A program made the position numbers and the translations under genes. A stretch of 64,000 nucleotides of DNA from Flaveria trinervia (lineage: Eukaryota; Streptophyta; Magnoliopsida; Asterales; Asteraceae), in contig CM046456.1 of assembly GCA_025506515.1 (NCBI GenBank), positions 14,436,872-14,500,871 of the forward strand. The letters run 5' to 3'. A model generated the notes under the pieces. It was not told the origin of the DNA and did not search any database. It was given only the letters and a program-made list of their open reading frames with translations. Shown piece after piece: positions 1-10,586 of the stretch. The first letter of the stretch is position 1. Each line of letters begins with the position of its first letter.

Positions 1-222
1 TGTAGATAAGTTTACTATGCTACTTATCTACCAAAATAGTTTACCTTGTTTACCAAGTTGATTGATCTTTGTAGTATAAATACCACCTCAATGTAAAGGA
101 GAAGATGTACCTCTTGTGTACACTTTCATAAGTTATACATTTCTCTTCTTCTTGTTCTTGCAATTCTTTCTAAAATCTTAAGGTTAAACACTAAATATGT
201 GTTAATCATTGTGATATTATAA
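1..222 (+). repeat. Possible short copia-type LTR at window edge
   Basis: The sequence starts TGTAGATAAG and can be closed at a ...TATAACA end, the TG...CA form of an LTR. It has a TATA-like tataaata near 75-82, followed by a pyrimidine-rich tract and transcript-leader-like sequence. An inverted repeat (tagataag / cttatcta) lies in the first 36 bases. The left flank is outside the window, so no target-site duplication can be tested. No primer-binding site follows. It could be a solo LTR or an unrelated AT-rich sequence. Confidence 0.3.
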
Positions 223-659
223 CACAATGTAGATTCTTAATCTATTTCAATGAAATGGTTATATCTATAACACTTAAGAATATAAAGCCACTAATGTCAT
301 TAGGCGGATTTTCTTTATCCATTCAATATCCTACACCATATGGTATGCACTTCCTCATGTGTTAATAATAGACACAACATAACAAACAAACATGCATAAC
401 ATTTGTTTTCATATTGCGGGTGTGACTTCGACCCTTAGATGTTTTGTATTGATCATGTATTTTTAACTAAAGATATGAGGACAACTTAACCTGGGTCTAT
501 AGAAGTTAAAAGATACATTGGATAGATGTAATGGAACCACATGACAGTAACCAATAAAGACGTTGCTCTTATGAACACATGTCAACACACATATTTTCTA
601 ATATTGCCTAGTTACTATACATGTAACATGTATATGAAAATATCTCTAAGCACTGAAAG
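223..659. other. AT-rich stretch without recognisable gene
   Basis: No open frame, structured RNA or known repeat signature was recognised here. It lies between the LTR-like edge sequence and the decayed transposase, so it may be 5' sequence of the latter's element. Confidence 0.4.
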
Positions 660-1250
660 GCTAGCTTTTCGGAAGAAGACTAAGAAGCTTTTGAGTATAT
701 GTGGTCAATATTGAATAAGTCTTCATGTTAGAGATGTACGAGTACAATTACAACAGGCTTTTTATCAAAGGTTGAATAGCAACCATCCAAGTGATTTACC
801 TACTCCTCATATTTATTGTTATCTGTCATCTTTATGTGATATTTGGCACAAAAAAATTAGGAGTTCATTGATACAATCAAAAGTTGCTCAAAAATATATA
901 AAAAAATATTTAGGTTAGTCTGGATTAATAGAAACCATATCTTTGATCATACTACAACTAGTAGTGTTGAGGGCTAGCATACAATTATAAATAAGTACCT
1001 TAAGTCAACTAACAATACACTGGATAAATTTGTGCAACATATTAATCAAATCGTGAATGGGAAAGAAACAAATTTAAAGGAAAACTTTGATATAAGCAAG
1101 TTATTCAAAAGCATCAACACAAACTAGTCATAGTTTGATTTGTTATGAGATAACATTCCTCTTAAAGCCTTGGATCTTTTAGCTGGTGAGATCAACAATA
1201 TACAAGTGAATGATAGATCGTGCTAGGTTTGAGGATCTCTATGTTTTTCA
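660..1250 (+). pseudogene. Decayed FAR1/MULE-type transposase remnant
   Basis: Conceptual translation across several stops and frame changes gives fragments typical of the plant MULE/FAR1-related transposase core. One is a W-containing segment near 693-720. Another, near 917-980, reads WINRNHIFDHTTTSSVEG, like the family's 'ttsrvEs.Hs.lK' region. It is followed by YLKSTNNTLDKFVQHINQIV and a segment ending in KALDLLAGEI. In intact proteins this order (catalytic core, TTsRVE, helical 'L..fv..i...i', then the region before the SWIM zinc finger) is the same. Stop codons at several points, e.g. directly after VEG, show it is dead. It could derive from a MULE or from a domesticated FAR1-RELATED gene; the sequence cannot separate these. 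Confidence 0.5.
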
Positions 1251-2176
1251 ACTATGAGGATTCAAATCAACAGCAACCAACTTTGTTGGGTTAGGTTTTA
1301 TTAAAAGTTGTGGTCTTTTTTTATGTATAAACATTGTATTTCAATGTATAAAGGTATCTTTTTGTTTAGGCCTCGATGTTTGTTGTTTGATTGGTTGTTT
1401 CTCATATATTATAACCAATTTGTCTATTTATACAAAAATGGAACAATTTAGTAAAATTATTATATGCCATTAAAAAATGATTGGAGGAATATAATTCTAT
1501 GGGGTTTTAGATATTGGCCATAAGTTTTCCTAAAGAATCATGTTTGGTTCCTGTGTGTGTACACCATGTCTTTTTTGTCACCGTCTCATTTCTAGATGAT
1601 TTTAGAGAGAGAGAAAGAGAGTAAGAGGTTTGGGGTTTGAGCAGGTTATGCCACCGCCTTCGCCATCTCCGCTGTTGCATGGCGGCAGCTGACGTTATGG
1701 CTCTTACCTATCATTTGCAAAAACGGGTTGTGGGTCGTCGGGATACATCGACACCATCCTTCTCCCACGCCACCATCTACAACTCGGCATGGTGGTGTGG
1801 CCGCCCATGAATGTGGATGCTGTCGTGTGCTAGTGGCTTACTCACTACTTTTGACATGTAGCCCACGAACTCTCTCTAGACTTAAGGGTTTGAGGTGTCA
1901 ACTTTTTTATGCCAAATCCGACCTTTGCCCATAGTGTCATTTGCTTCAGTTGCAGTGTGGTAGATGATAGTGGGTTGATGATCTTAAGGCAATTGTCATT
2001 TGCTTCAGGCATTGCATGCGTCACTGACACCGACCTTCTTACGCGGCGGCGTGAAAGCCAATATTTCTCCCCTTTTTACTTATTTCGATTATTCTTGGTG
2101 GATCTATGCTTTTTCTTTGATATTATGCCATTAATGGATGTGGGTTTTAATTTGTAGATGTTAATGATGAATCTTA
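1251..2176. other. Intergenic, with GA tract and a GC-richer block
   Basis: There is a GA-rich tract around 1602-1632 and a GC-richer, CCACCG/CCATC-rich block around 1650-1850. Short ORFs occur on both strands but none has recognisable protein features. The stretch is continuous in origin with 14978 onward, because everything between is the Cassandra LTR and its nested insert. Confidence 0.4.
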
Positions 2177-2278
2177 TGTAACACCTGACCCTTAACACCA
2201 ATAATATTGTTTGCTTTACCCACGAGGAGCTCACAGATTTGCTTTTGGTTGCCCCGGGTGAAAACTTCCCAGGGAAGT
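2177..2278 (-). mobile_element. Cassandra-type solo LTR, left part (5S-bearing)
   Basis: The LTR begins TGTAACACCTGACCC at 2177, preceded by TCTTA (2172-2176). The left part ends in AAAACTTCCCAGGGAAGT, which corresponds to the antisense of the 3' region of plant 5S rRNA. It continues at 14804-14972 after the Ty3 insertion. The two parts together give about 271 bp, within the usual size of Cassandra TRIM LTRs (roughly 240-350 bp). Cassandra elements are known to carry 5S rRNA-like sequence with Pol III promoter boxes in their LTRs. Only one LTR is present, so this is a solo LTR. Confidence 0.8.
2274..2278. repeat. Target-site duplication GAAGT (left; partner 14799-14803)
   Basis: GAAGT directly precedes the 5' LTR and directly follows the 3' LTR. 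This is the 5-bp duplication expected of Ty3 integrases, and it lies inside the 5S-like part of the Cassandra LTR. Confidence 0.9.
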
Positions 2279-2652
2279 TGTGACATCCGTCACCACAAGG
2301 TCCATCAACTAACGCGGTTTTCGTTAACTTTTCCTTGATCGTTCATTCCTCATCTTTATTAACTCCTTGTGTGGATATCCTACTAGCTTTATTATCTTTG
2401 TGCTTGTGTTTCTTTCGTGAACATGTGCTATGCTTAAAACTTTTACAAATTTCATCACCATTATCACTAAATATATCATTTTTATATAAAATTATTGTCA
2501 TTAATAAACCATTTTTAAGTGCCAATTATCATTAAATACATTTTTAACATTAATATAACAAACACTTTTAAAGTCGTTTTCAACCGAAACAAACTTTGGG
2601 AACTCGGGGGCTAAGTACAGGGACTAAAATTGACATTTTGCAAACTTGGGCT

Positions 2653-2666
2653 GGGTATATATACCC
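2653..2666 (+). promoter_or_regulatory. LTR TATA box in a GC-flanked palindrome
   Basis: GGGTATATATACCC is a perfect palindrome containing TATATATA. It is followed about 20-100 bases downstream by pyrimidine-rich TCTTC sequence typical of a plant transcript leader. It is the best promoter candidate in the 5' LTR. The matching site in the 3' LTR is where the inserted LTR's right-hand copy begins. Confidence 0.6.
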
Positions 2667-3049
2667 CATTCCCAGCCATTCTCCATCTTCTCTCCTTCTC
2701 TTTCTTCTTCATTCTTCTTCTTCACTTTCATCTCCTTCCTTGCACCAAAACCGCCCTGTTTCGTCTCATTTTTGTCGTCTAGACTCCATCTACAACCTAG
2801 TCTACTCCATCCTTGCAGGTAGATGACCTTGGTTATCCCTTTCTTGCTTGTTTTACTGCTGTTCATTTCTAGGGTTTCGGGTGTTCGGTCCACCCCGAAC
2901 ACATGTGGTCGCGTGGGTGCGTGTGATGTCTTTCTGCGTGTTCTTCTTGTTTATGTGTGTTTGTTGTGTGTTTCTGGAAGTCCTCGTGGTGTAAAACCCA
3001 TGCACGGAGCAGTCGGAGGTTGCTCTGCACTTCTGCAGTCGCGATTCTG

Positions 3050-3480
3050 CTGTTTGGGCGACTGGGTCGATCATGCGACTGAGCCGTGCGACTGGGTGAG
3101 TCGTGCCACTGAGTTGTGCGATTATGTGTATGTGTGCGATTGAGTCATGCAGATGAGTGATGCGTGCGATTGAGTCAATGCGGATGAATGAGGTATGCGA
3201 TTGAGTCAATGCGGATGAATGTGTGCGATTGTGCGTGTATCGCACGACTGAGTGTCAGTCGCACGAATGGAGGTTCAGTCGCACGAATGGAGGTTCAGTC
3301 GTACGAATGAAGCTGATTCGTATGAATGAAGGTTGATTCGTGTGTATGGAGGTTGAGTCGTGCGATTGGGTACTGTGTGGTACGACTGAAAGCCAGTCGT
3401 GCGAATGAAGGTTTAATCGTATGAATGAAGCTAATTCTTACGATTGAGGTGATTCATACGAATGGAGTGTTGAGTCGAGC
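3050..3480 (+). repeat. Degenerate tandem array in the 5' LTR
   Basis: Roughly 18-24 bp units built on GAGTCGTGCGAATGAAGGTT-like words recur in variable spacing, e.g. 'gtcgcacgaatggaggtt' and 'gattcgtgtgtatggaggtt'. The same array occurs in the 3' LTR at 13065-13440. The 5' copy has about 33 extra bases near 3088-3120. ORFs read through the array are low-complexity repeats, not proteins. Confidence 0.75.
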
Positions 3481-4837
3481 GTCTGGTCCTGTCATGTGAT
3501 TGATGATGCTGTGTGTGTGAATTTCCTTCTTGAATGTCGTGTGATGATAAGGTAACATTAATACAAATGTCATTGCTCGACCACAAAGATTAAAGTCAAC
3601 GCTATCAAGGCCAAAAATACTATTCCAAATCAAATCAACCTAACATTTTACAATTATCAACAACCCAATTATGACTACTAATATTTAACAAATACTTCTC
3701 TTATAATAATGAATCTTTTACACAATATCATTGGCAATGGCAACGGTTTCTAGTACTTGGATCTACATAAGATCTAATACGTGTGTCAACTTATGTGTGT
3801 TACGCGCGACCAAACCGATGCAACCCTAACCAACTGAACATTACTATTTGTTTCATACGTATCATTAATGCTTAACAATAACTGTCAATAGGTGTTTGAC
3901 TGTTCATTGGATACAACACTTGGGAAACGTTGAATCATTCATACTTACCACTTAACAAGTGAGTTTCGTGGCCCCTTTTTATGCTTATACAACTTTTCAA
4001 TCATTTACAAACATGGGGGAAAAGTATGCTCACCCGTTTTCTATGCTGTACAACTTACATACAATTTACATACTTGGAATCAACGTGATACTGTTTTATA
4101 AGTGCTTATCTGATACATGCTTGGGTCTGCTGTGTGGTTCTTTCTTTACAACCGTTTAATTTCAATGTGGGAACCAACGGATAGGTATTGGTAGTACTAC
4201 TGGGTTGACACACCCACCCTTGTTGTTGGTATACTAGTTAGTACCTCGCCAGGAACGGGCCTTGGGTGAATATATTCCGACAAGATTCTTTGTGTACGTC
4301 GTTAGGTTTGGTTGTAAAGCTTATGTCATGTGATTTTGCTTACTTATAACTTTATTCAAGGTATTCTGCCACAATGATTATACAGCATCAATTACTTATT
4401 TACATTTTAAACCTGCGAGCTCACCAACAACTTTGTTGACCATTTTGAGCATATCTTTTCAGGTGATCATGCTAATTGAAGATCTAGGTGTGTTGCCTTA
4501 GTGGAGACCCTAGGATGCATTTTGAGACTAAACATTGTCTTTTGGAAAACTTCATTGTAGTTGCTTTAAACATCATACTTTTGTAACTTGTTTCCGGGTT
4601 ATGGGAATTGCATACAATGTTATCTTCTTTGTTTATGTGAATCATGTATCATGTTATGCTTATGGCTATGTTGTCGTGAATATTGACTAAACACGACACA
4701 AGTCCCCTTGTTGTCGGGTGTCGTCATGACACGCTTGTCATCATTTATTATATTGCATCTCTACGCTTACCATGTGTTATGACGATCCCATCTCGTTACA
4801 TCCCCATGTTTCCGCTTTCAGCGGGGGTGTGACAGAC

Positions 4838-4850
4838 TGGTATCAGAGCC
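4838..4850 (+). other. Primer-binding site (initiator tRNA-Met)
   Basis: TGGTATCAGAGCC lies three bases after the LTR end. It is complementary to the 3' end of plant initiator tRNA-Met, which primes minus-strand DNA synthesis in this group. Confidence 0.9.
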
Positions 4851-5420
4851 ATTGGTTATAGAGAATTAGGCACTTCACTTGACCTAGACTATAACCTAGG
4901 AACCTTCATGGAGATTTGCATGCTAGGGTTGTGTGCATTTTATATCTCGTGCATGTGTTCCTCTTTGCTTGATTCGTTTATCTATCTATTTCGTGATCTT
5001 TTCACCCTATGAGAGAGCCCTTGTGCTCACTCTTTATGGGATGCTTCTATTGGATCTTCCGTTCCCTCTGTGCACCGAGTTGGTTTATCAAACCCATGTA
5101 TTAAACCCGAAGAGATCTCCACAGACCATGCTATTGTGCTTGACCTTGGACATTGAGATTTACCTTGAGGAGGTTACGTCTGAAACCTCGAAAGAGAAGA
5201 AATGGACAACCTTCGCTAGTCTAACGTGATTATATGCATGGGTTGCAATTATTATGATGGATTATTGTTGGGACATTATCGATTCATGGTGTGAGAATTA
5301 CATGGCTTGTATGTGATGTGTGGTAACCACAAGGGTGATATTAACTTGGAATGCTGGACTTTGATGAGTAGTATGGTTAATATGCTTTGAAATAGTTAAA
5401 GCTTATGTGTTTACTACTTC
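4851..5420 (+). other. Ty3 element leader between primer site and gag
   Basis: This is the untranslated leader of the Ty3 element, about 570 bases between the primer-binding site and the first gag-like reading. Small ORFs here have no recognisable domain. Confidence 0.5.
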
Positions 5421-6700
5421 TATGATTAGAAAATTCCGCCTCGAAGAGTTACCTGCAACAACAATGGCAGGAGTGAAGCCCCGAGTGGCAGAGGCGGATG
5501 CATAGGTAGAGCACCAAGAACAAATGATGGCCCTGCCAGCAACAATCAGGGAACAGGAAACACTGACGTGGCAGCTCTGATCGCTCAACAGCTGGCCGCA
5601 CTGATCCCGACTATTGTGGCTCAAGTGAGCGATGGTCTTCAAAATCACCACCCCCACGGGGTTGGTGGCAATGATAATGAAGATAATGGGAACCGACTGG
5701 GACGAGAGTAACCAGGAGACCGGGAATGGGGTACAACCGGTAATGAGACTGGGGTTGTTAATGAGACTGGGGTTGTTAATGCTAGAAGGGGATGTTCGTA
5801 CAAGGAGTTTGTGGCCTGCAAACCGAAAGAATTTGATGGAAAGGGCAGAGCTATAGCCCTGAGCAGATGGCTTGAGAAAATGGAGGCAGTAATTGACATC
5901 AACAAGTGCCTCGACAGCCAGAAAATCAAGTATGCCACGTGCTCACTACAGGGCAAGACACTAACTTGGTGGAACGCTCAGATACAGGCTAGGGAAGAGA
6001 ATCAGCGATGTAGATGTCATGGGACGAGTTTAAAGCCTTAATCACCGAGGAATACTGCCCCTCAATGAGATGCAGAAACTGGAGCATGAATTCTGGAATC
6101 ATGTTATGGTAGGGGCTGGGCACGCCGCCTACACTGATCATTTTCATGAGTGGAAAGATTGGTTCCACATCTGGTCACTCCGGAATCAAAGAGGATCGAG
6201 AGGTATATTTGGGGACTTGCACCTCAAATCCAGGCAATGGTTACAACAACTCCTCCTCCTACGATTCAAAGCGCAATTCTGAAGGCTGGCGCTCTAACTG
6301 ATGAGATGGTGAGAACAGGGGTATTGGGAAGGGGAGCAGAGAAGAGAAAAGATGTTGGGGAAACGAGCCGTCGAGTGCCAGGAAATTTGATAAAAGGGCC
6401 AAGACAACCAGGAATCTTGTGGCCGTGACACAAGGCAAGAGAGAGTATGTTGGGTCGCACCCCAAATGTGATAGGTGCAACTTCCATCATCCCCAAGAAA
6501 TGTCGTGTCGGGTGTGCGCGAACTATAGACGCCCGGGGAATCTAGCGAAGAATGCAGAACAGCGCCGAATCTGGTGGCACCAGTCAACGCGGTTAACCCC
6601 GCCGGGAATGCCAGGGGCTGTTATGAGTGTGGAAGCCTTGATCACTACAGAAACATGTGCCCTAGACTGAATCGGGCGCCGGGTCAACAAGAGAACAACC
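5421..6700 (+). pseudogene. Ty3 gag (capsid and zinc knuckle), frameshifted
   Basis: Gag forms the capsid of the intracellular particle. Fragments in three frames give the plant Ty3 capsid pattern. Around 5805-5990 a segment reads FVACKPKEFDGKG, then ALSRWLEKMEAV, then ATCSLQGKTLTWWNAQ. Further capsid pieces follow at 6020-6165 and 6150-6330. A CCHC zinc knuckle, CYECGSLDHYRNMC, lies near 6618-6660. An 18-base tandem duplication, encoding NETGVV twice, sits near 5740-5780. Frame changes near 6015 and 6150 and a stop near 5710 make it non-functional. Confidence 0.8.
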
Positions 6701-7290
6701 AACAACCAGCAACCGGTGATGGCCATAGTTGGAAATCAAGGCCCGGCAAATCAAAGAATACAGCTCGAGGACGTGCATTCGTCATTGAAGCCAACGATGC
6801 CCGTCAGGACCCTAACGTTGTCACAGGTACGCACTTACTCAATAATCACTTCGCATCTATATTGTTTGATACTAGAGCAGACAATAGTTTTATATCTTCT
6901 GAGTTTATGCAATTGCTTGATTTGAGTCCTAGTAGGCTAGAAACTAGCTACTCTGTAGAAATGGCCAATGGTAGGATTGTTCAGACTGATGAAATCATTA
7001 GAAAGTGTTCGATGATATTGGAGGACCATGCCTTCGATATAGACTTGATACCCTTTGAGTTAGGAAGTTTCGATGTGATTGTGGGAATGGATTGGTTGTT
7101 GAAACACGGAGCTGAGATTGTTTGTCGGGACAAAGTAGTACGAATCCCCATGCCAAACGGGGAGGTACTCAGAATTCAAGGAGAACGACCGGGAAGAAAC
7201 TTAAAGCTTATCTCCTGCATGAAAGCACGCCGAAGTTTACGAAAACAGTGCTACGCTTTTCTGGCTCATGTGGTAGAAAAGAAGGAAGAA
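6700..7290 (+). pseudogene. Ty3 aspartic protease region
   Basis: This lies in the longest uninterrupted frame (6574-7638). The retropepsin core is recognisable: LFDTRADNSFIS near 6862-6898, and the flap and C-terminal part VIVGMDWLLKHGA near 7078-7115. The active site is normally DTGA. Here the glycine is arginine (DTRA), which should abolish cleavage of the polyprotein. The frame is shared with the zinc knuckle upstream and the RT start downstream, as expected for a fused gag-pol. Confidence 0.82.
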
Positions 7291-7299
7291 GAGAGAAAA

Positions 7300-8620
7300 C
7301 TGGTAGATATTCCGGTAGTACGGGACTACCCAGATGTATTCCCTGATGACTTGTCTGGTTTACCTCCTCCACGACAGGTGGAATTTCGTATAGAGTTGGT
7401 TCCTAGAGCTACACCGGTAGCAAAGACACCATACCGGTTAGCACCATCTGAAATGCAGGAATTATCTAGTCAGTTACAGGAACTACTGGAGAAAGGGTTT
7501 CATTTGGCCGAGTCACTCACCATGGGGAGCACCAGTGTTATTTGTCAAAAAGAAGGATGGGTCGTTCCGAATGTGTATCGATTACCGCGAGTTGAACAAG
7601 TTAACTGTGAAGAATCGGTATCCTCTCCCCAGGATTGACGATCTGTTTGACCAGCTGCAAGGAGCTTCGTATTTCTCCAAGATCGACCTTCGTTCTAGAT
7701 ATCATCAACTAAGGGCATTATGAGTTTTTGGTCATGCCTTTTGGGTTGACTAACATACCAGCTGTGTTTATGGACCTAATGAATCGGGTGTGTAACCTTA
7801 CTTGGATAAGTTTGTGATTGTGTTCATAGACGATATACTTATCTACTCCCGATCAAAGAGGATCATGAAGAACACCTTCGGCAATTCAGGAACTGTTACG
7901 TGAAGAGAAACTTTTCGCCAAGTTCTCGAAGTGTGAATTCTGGTTGCGGGAAGTGAAGTTTTTGGGTCATGTGGTTAACGAGGATGGGATTCATGTAGAT
8001 CACGGCAAGATTGAAGCGGTGAAGAATGGGATACACCCCAGACGCCTTCAGAGATACGACAATTCTTAGGATTGGCCGAATACTATCGTCGTTCATCGCG
8101 AATTTTTCAAAGATCGCTCAACCGTTAACATTGTTGACTCAGAAAGACAAGAAGTTTGATTGGGGACATGCACAAGAACAAGCGTTCCAAACGTTGAAAG
8201 AGAAGTTGTGCAATGCACCGATATTGTCCCTCGCAGACGAACTGACGATTTTGTGATATACTGCGATGCTTCACATCAAGGGTTTGGATATGTACTAATG
8301 CAGAAGGATAAGGTGATAGCCTACGCTTCGTGACAACTTAAGGTGCACGAAAAGAACTATACAACCCATGATTTGGAATGGGGCGCTGTGGTATTTGCAC
8401 TTAAGATATGGAGGCATTACCTGTATGGCATCAAATGCATCATCTACATTGATCATAAGAGCCTGCAACATATCCTGGATCAGAAAGAGCTTAATATGCG
8501 TCAACGATGTTGGGTAGAGCTTCTTAGTGACTACAATTGTGAAATCCGGTATCATCCGGGGAAAGCCAACGTGGTGGCTGATGTTTTAAGCCGTAAAGAA
8601 CGCGCGAAACTACTACGTGC
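7300..8620 (+). pseudogene. Ty3 reverse transcriptase and RNase H
   Basis: RT copies the element RNA into DNA and RNase H removes the RNA strand. Visible motifs are PDVFPDDLSGLPP (7327-7365), LFVKKKDGSFRMCIDYRELN (7538-7600) followed by YPLPRIDDLFDQL, and the catalytic VFIDDILIYS near 7818-7850. The RNase H part is VIYCDASHQG near 8257 and a DHKSLQHI motif near 8450-8475, then a zinc-knuckle-free linker with HPGKANVVADVLSR near 8554-8595. A frameshift near 7540-7620, a stop within the thumb and one near 8330 break it. Confidence 0.85.
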
Positions 8621-8844
8621 TCGAGCGTTAGGATTGACAATCCAAACAAATTTGAAAGCTCAAATCCAAATTGCACAAAGTGAGGTGTTGAAAGAAAGAA
8701 ACCTTGTGGGAGAAGAATTCCGAGGGTTGGATGAACAAATGATTTGCAAGGATGATGGTATACATTACTTCGTAGATCATATATGGGTACTTAGATGTGG
8801 AGGTGTATGTACCTTGGTCATGGATGAAGCACACAAGATGTGAT

Positions 8845-9700
8845 ATTCTATTCATCCTGGTGCAGCCAAGATGTACCACGATCTCAAGGATCTGTACCGG
8901 TGGCCAGGCATGAAGAAAGACATTGCTATGTACGTAAGCAGATGCTTGACATGCTCGAAAGTTAAAGCTGAACATCAAAAACCATCGGGATTATTACAGC
9001 AACCTGAAATTCCCGAGTGGAAATGGGAGAACATAGCTATGGATTTTATTACCAAACTCCCTAGAACGAGCAGCGGGCATGATTCGATATGGGTCGTAGT
9101 GGATCGGATGACGAAGTCAGCTCATTTCTTGCTGATCCGAGAAGACTACAAAATGTATAATTGGCGAGATTGTACACAAAGGAGTTCGTGACAAGACACG
9201 GAGTACCGGTGTCGATCATATCCGACCGTGACAGCCGATTTACCTCACGATTTTGGCAGACACTGCAGAAAGCGATGGGCACTTGATTAGATATGAGCAC
9301 AACCTATCACCCTCAGACAGACGTCCAAAGTGAACGAACTATACAAACGCTAGAAGACATGTTGAGGGCGTGTGTAATCGACTTTGGTGGTAGTGGGACA
9401 CTCATCTACCGTTGATCGAGTTCTCTTACAACAACAGCTACCATACGAGCATTGGATGTGCTCCATTTGAAGCGTTGTATGAAGGAAATGCAGATCTCCC
9501 GTCTGTTAGGCCGAGATTGGGGAAAGTCAGTTAAAAGGCCCAGAGATCATTCAAGAAACAACCGACAAGATTTTCCAAATCAAAGACAGAATAAAAGCTG
9601 CTAGAGATCGCCAAAAGAGCTATGCCGACAACCGTCGGAAGCCTCTAGAATTTAACATTGGAGATCATGTTTTACTCAAAGTCTCTCCTTGGAAGGGAAT
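8845..9700 (+). pseudogene. Ty3 integrase (zinc-binding and catalytic core)
   Basis: Integrase joins the DNA copy to the chromosome. The N-terminal zinc-binding domain shows HPGAAKMYHDLKDLYRWPGM (8850-8912) and a CLTCSKVKAEH motif (8944-8975). The core shows WENIAMDFITKLP (9022-9062), then WVVVDRMTKSAHF (9090-9128). It continues in a shifted frame with an SDRDSRFTS motif near 9223-9250 and a YHPQTD motif near 9305-9325. A stop near 8840 and frameshifts after 9160 and 9285 inactivate it. The D,D,E spacing is normal for the family. Confidence 0.85.
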
Positions 9701-10085
9701 CATTTGATTTGGAAAGAAAGGGAAGTTAGCCCCAAGATACGTAGGACCATTCGAGATTACATAAAGGATTGGTCCAGTGGCTTACCGATTAAGGTTACCA
9801 CAAGTACTCAGCGGCGTACATGATACTTTCCATGTGTCGAACCTCAAAAAGTGTTTGGCTGACAAATCACTTCACGTACCAATTGAGGACATCAAGATTG
9901 ATGAAAAGCTTCATTTTGTTGAGGAACCCATTGAGATCATGGATCGAAAGGTCAAGCAATTGAAGCGCAGTAGAATACCAATTGTTCACGTGAGATGGAA
10001 TTCGAAATGAGGGCCAGAGTTTACATGGGAATGGGAAGACCAGATGAAACTTAGATATCCACATCTGTTCGAGGATGACACTCTT
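9700..10085 (+). pseudogene. Integrase C-terminus with chromodomain-like tail
   Basis: A GPFEI-type integrase end near 9745-9765 is followed by PVAYRLRLPQVLSGVHDTFHVSNLKKCL (in-frame from 9777), a standard plant Ty3 motif. The tail has RKVKQLKRSRIPIVHVRWN, a stop, then FTWEWEDQMKLRYPHLF up to about 10070. That pattern (V.V.W...EFTWE.E..M...YP.LF) is the chromodomain-like tail of plant chromoviruses, thought to bind chromatin. The in-frame stop near 10008 splits it. Confidence 0.75.
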
Positions 10086-10119
10086 GGACCTAACTCCAAC
10101 TGAATTTCGAGATGAAATT

Positions 10120-10136
10120 CTCTCAACTGGGGATAC
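10120..10136 (+). other. Polypurine-tract position before the 3' LTR
   Basis: The bases ending ...AACTGGGGATAC lie directly before the 3' LTR, where the plus-strand primer should be. Only GGGGA is a clear purine run, so the tract is short or mutated. Confidence 0.5.
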
Positions 10137-10586
10137 TGTGACATCCGTCACCACAAGGTCCGTCAACTAACGCGGTTTTCGTTAACTTTTCCTTGATCGT
10201 TCATTCCTCATCTTTATTAACTCCTTGTGTGGATATCTTACTTGCTTTATTATCTTTGTGTTGTGTTTCTTTCGTGAACGTGTGCTATGCTTAAAACTTT
10301 TACAAATTTCATTACCATTATCACTAAATATCATTTTTATATAAGATTATTGTCATTAATAAACCATTTTTAAGTTCCATTATCATTAAATACATTTTTA
10401 ACAATAATATAACAAACACTTTTAAAGTCGTTTTCAACCGAAACAAACTTTGGGAACTCGGGGGCTAAGTACAGGGACTAAAATTGATATTTTGCAAACT
10501 TGGGCTGGGTATATATACCCCATTCCCAGCCATTCTCCATTCTTTATCTCCTTTTTCTTCATTCTTCTTCTTCTTCTTCACTTTCA
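10137..10586 (+). repeat. 3' LTR of the Ty3 element, left part
   Basis: It starts TGTGACATCCGTCACC like the 5' LTR and follows it through the TATA palindrome and the TTCTTC leader to CACTTTCA. There a different LTR begins. Small differences from the 5' LTR (substitutions, 1-3 base indels) show the element is not recent. Confidence 0.9.

Larger units (their letters stand above)
2279..4834 (+). repeat. 5' LTR of the Ty3 element
   Basis: It starts TGTGACATCCGTCACCACAAG and ends GGGTGTGACA directly before the primer-binding site. The same start and end occur at 10137 and 14798. Length is about 2556 bp, long for an LTR but normal for Tekay-type elements. It holds a TATA palindrome near 2656, a CT-rich leader, and a degenerate tandem array (3050-3480). 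Confidence 0.92.

Noticed and set aside
1728..2157. Short ORFs near 1.7-2.1 kb as exons
   Set aside because: No splice-supported continuation or recognisable domain on either strand.
2853..3245. Minus-strand ORF rich in His, Thr and Arg (also 13151-13591)
   Set aside because: Translation of the degenerate tandem array in the Ty3 LTRs.
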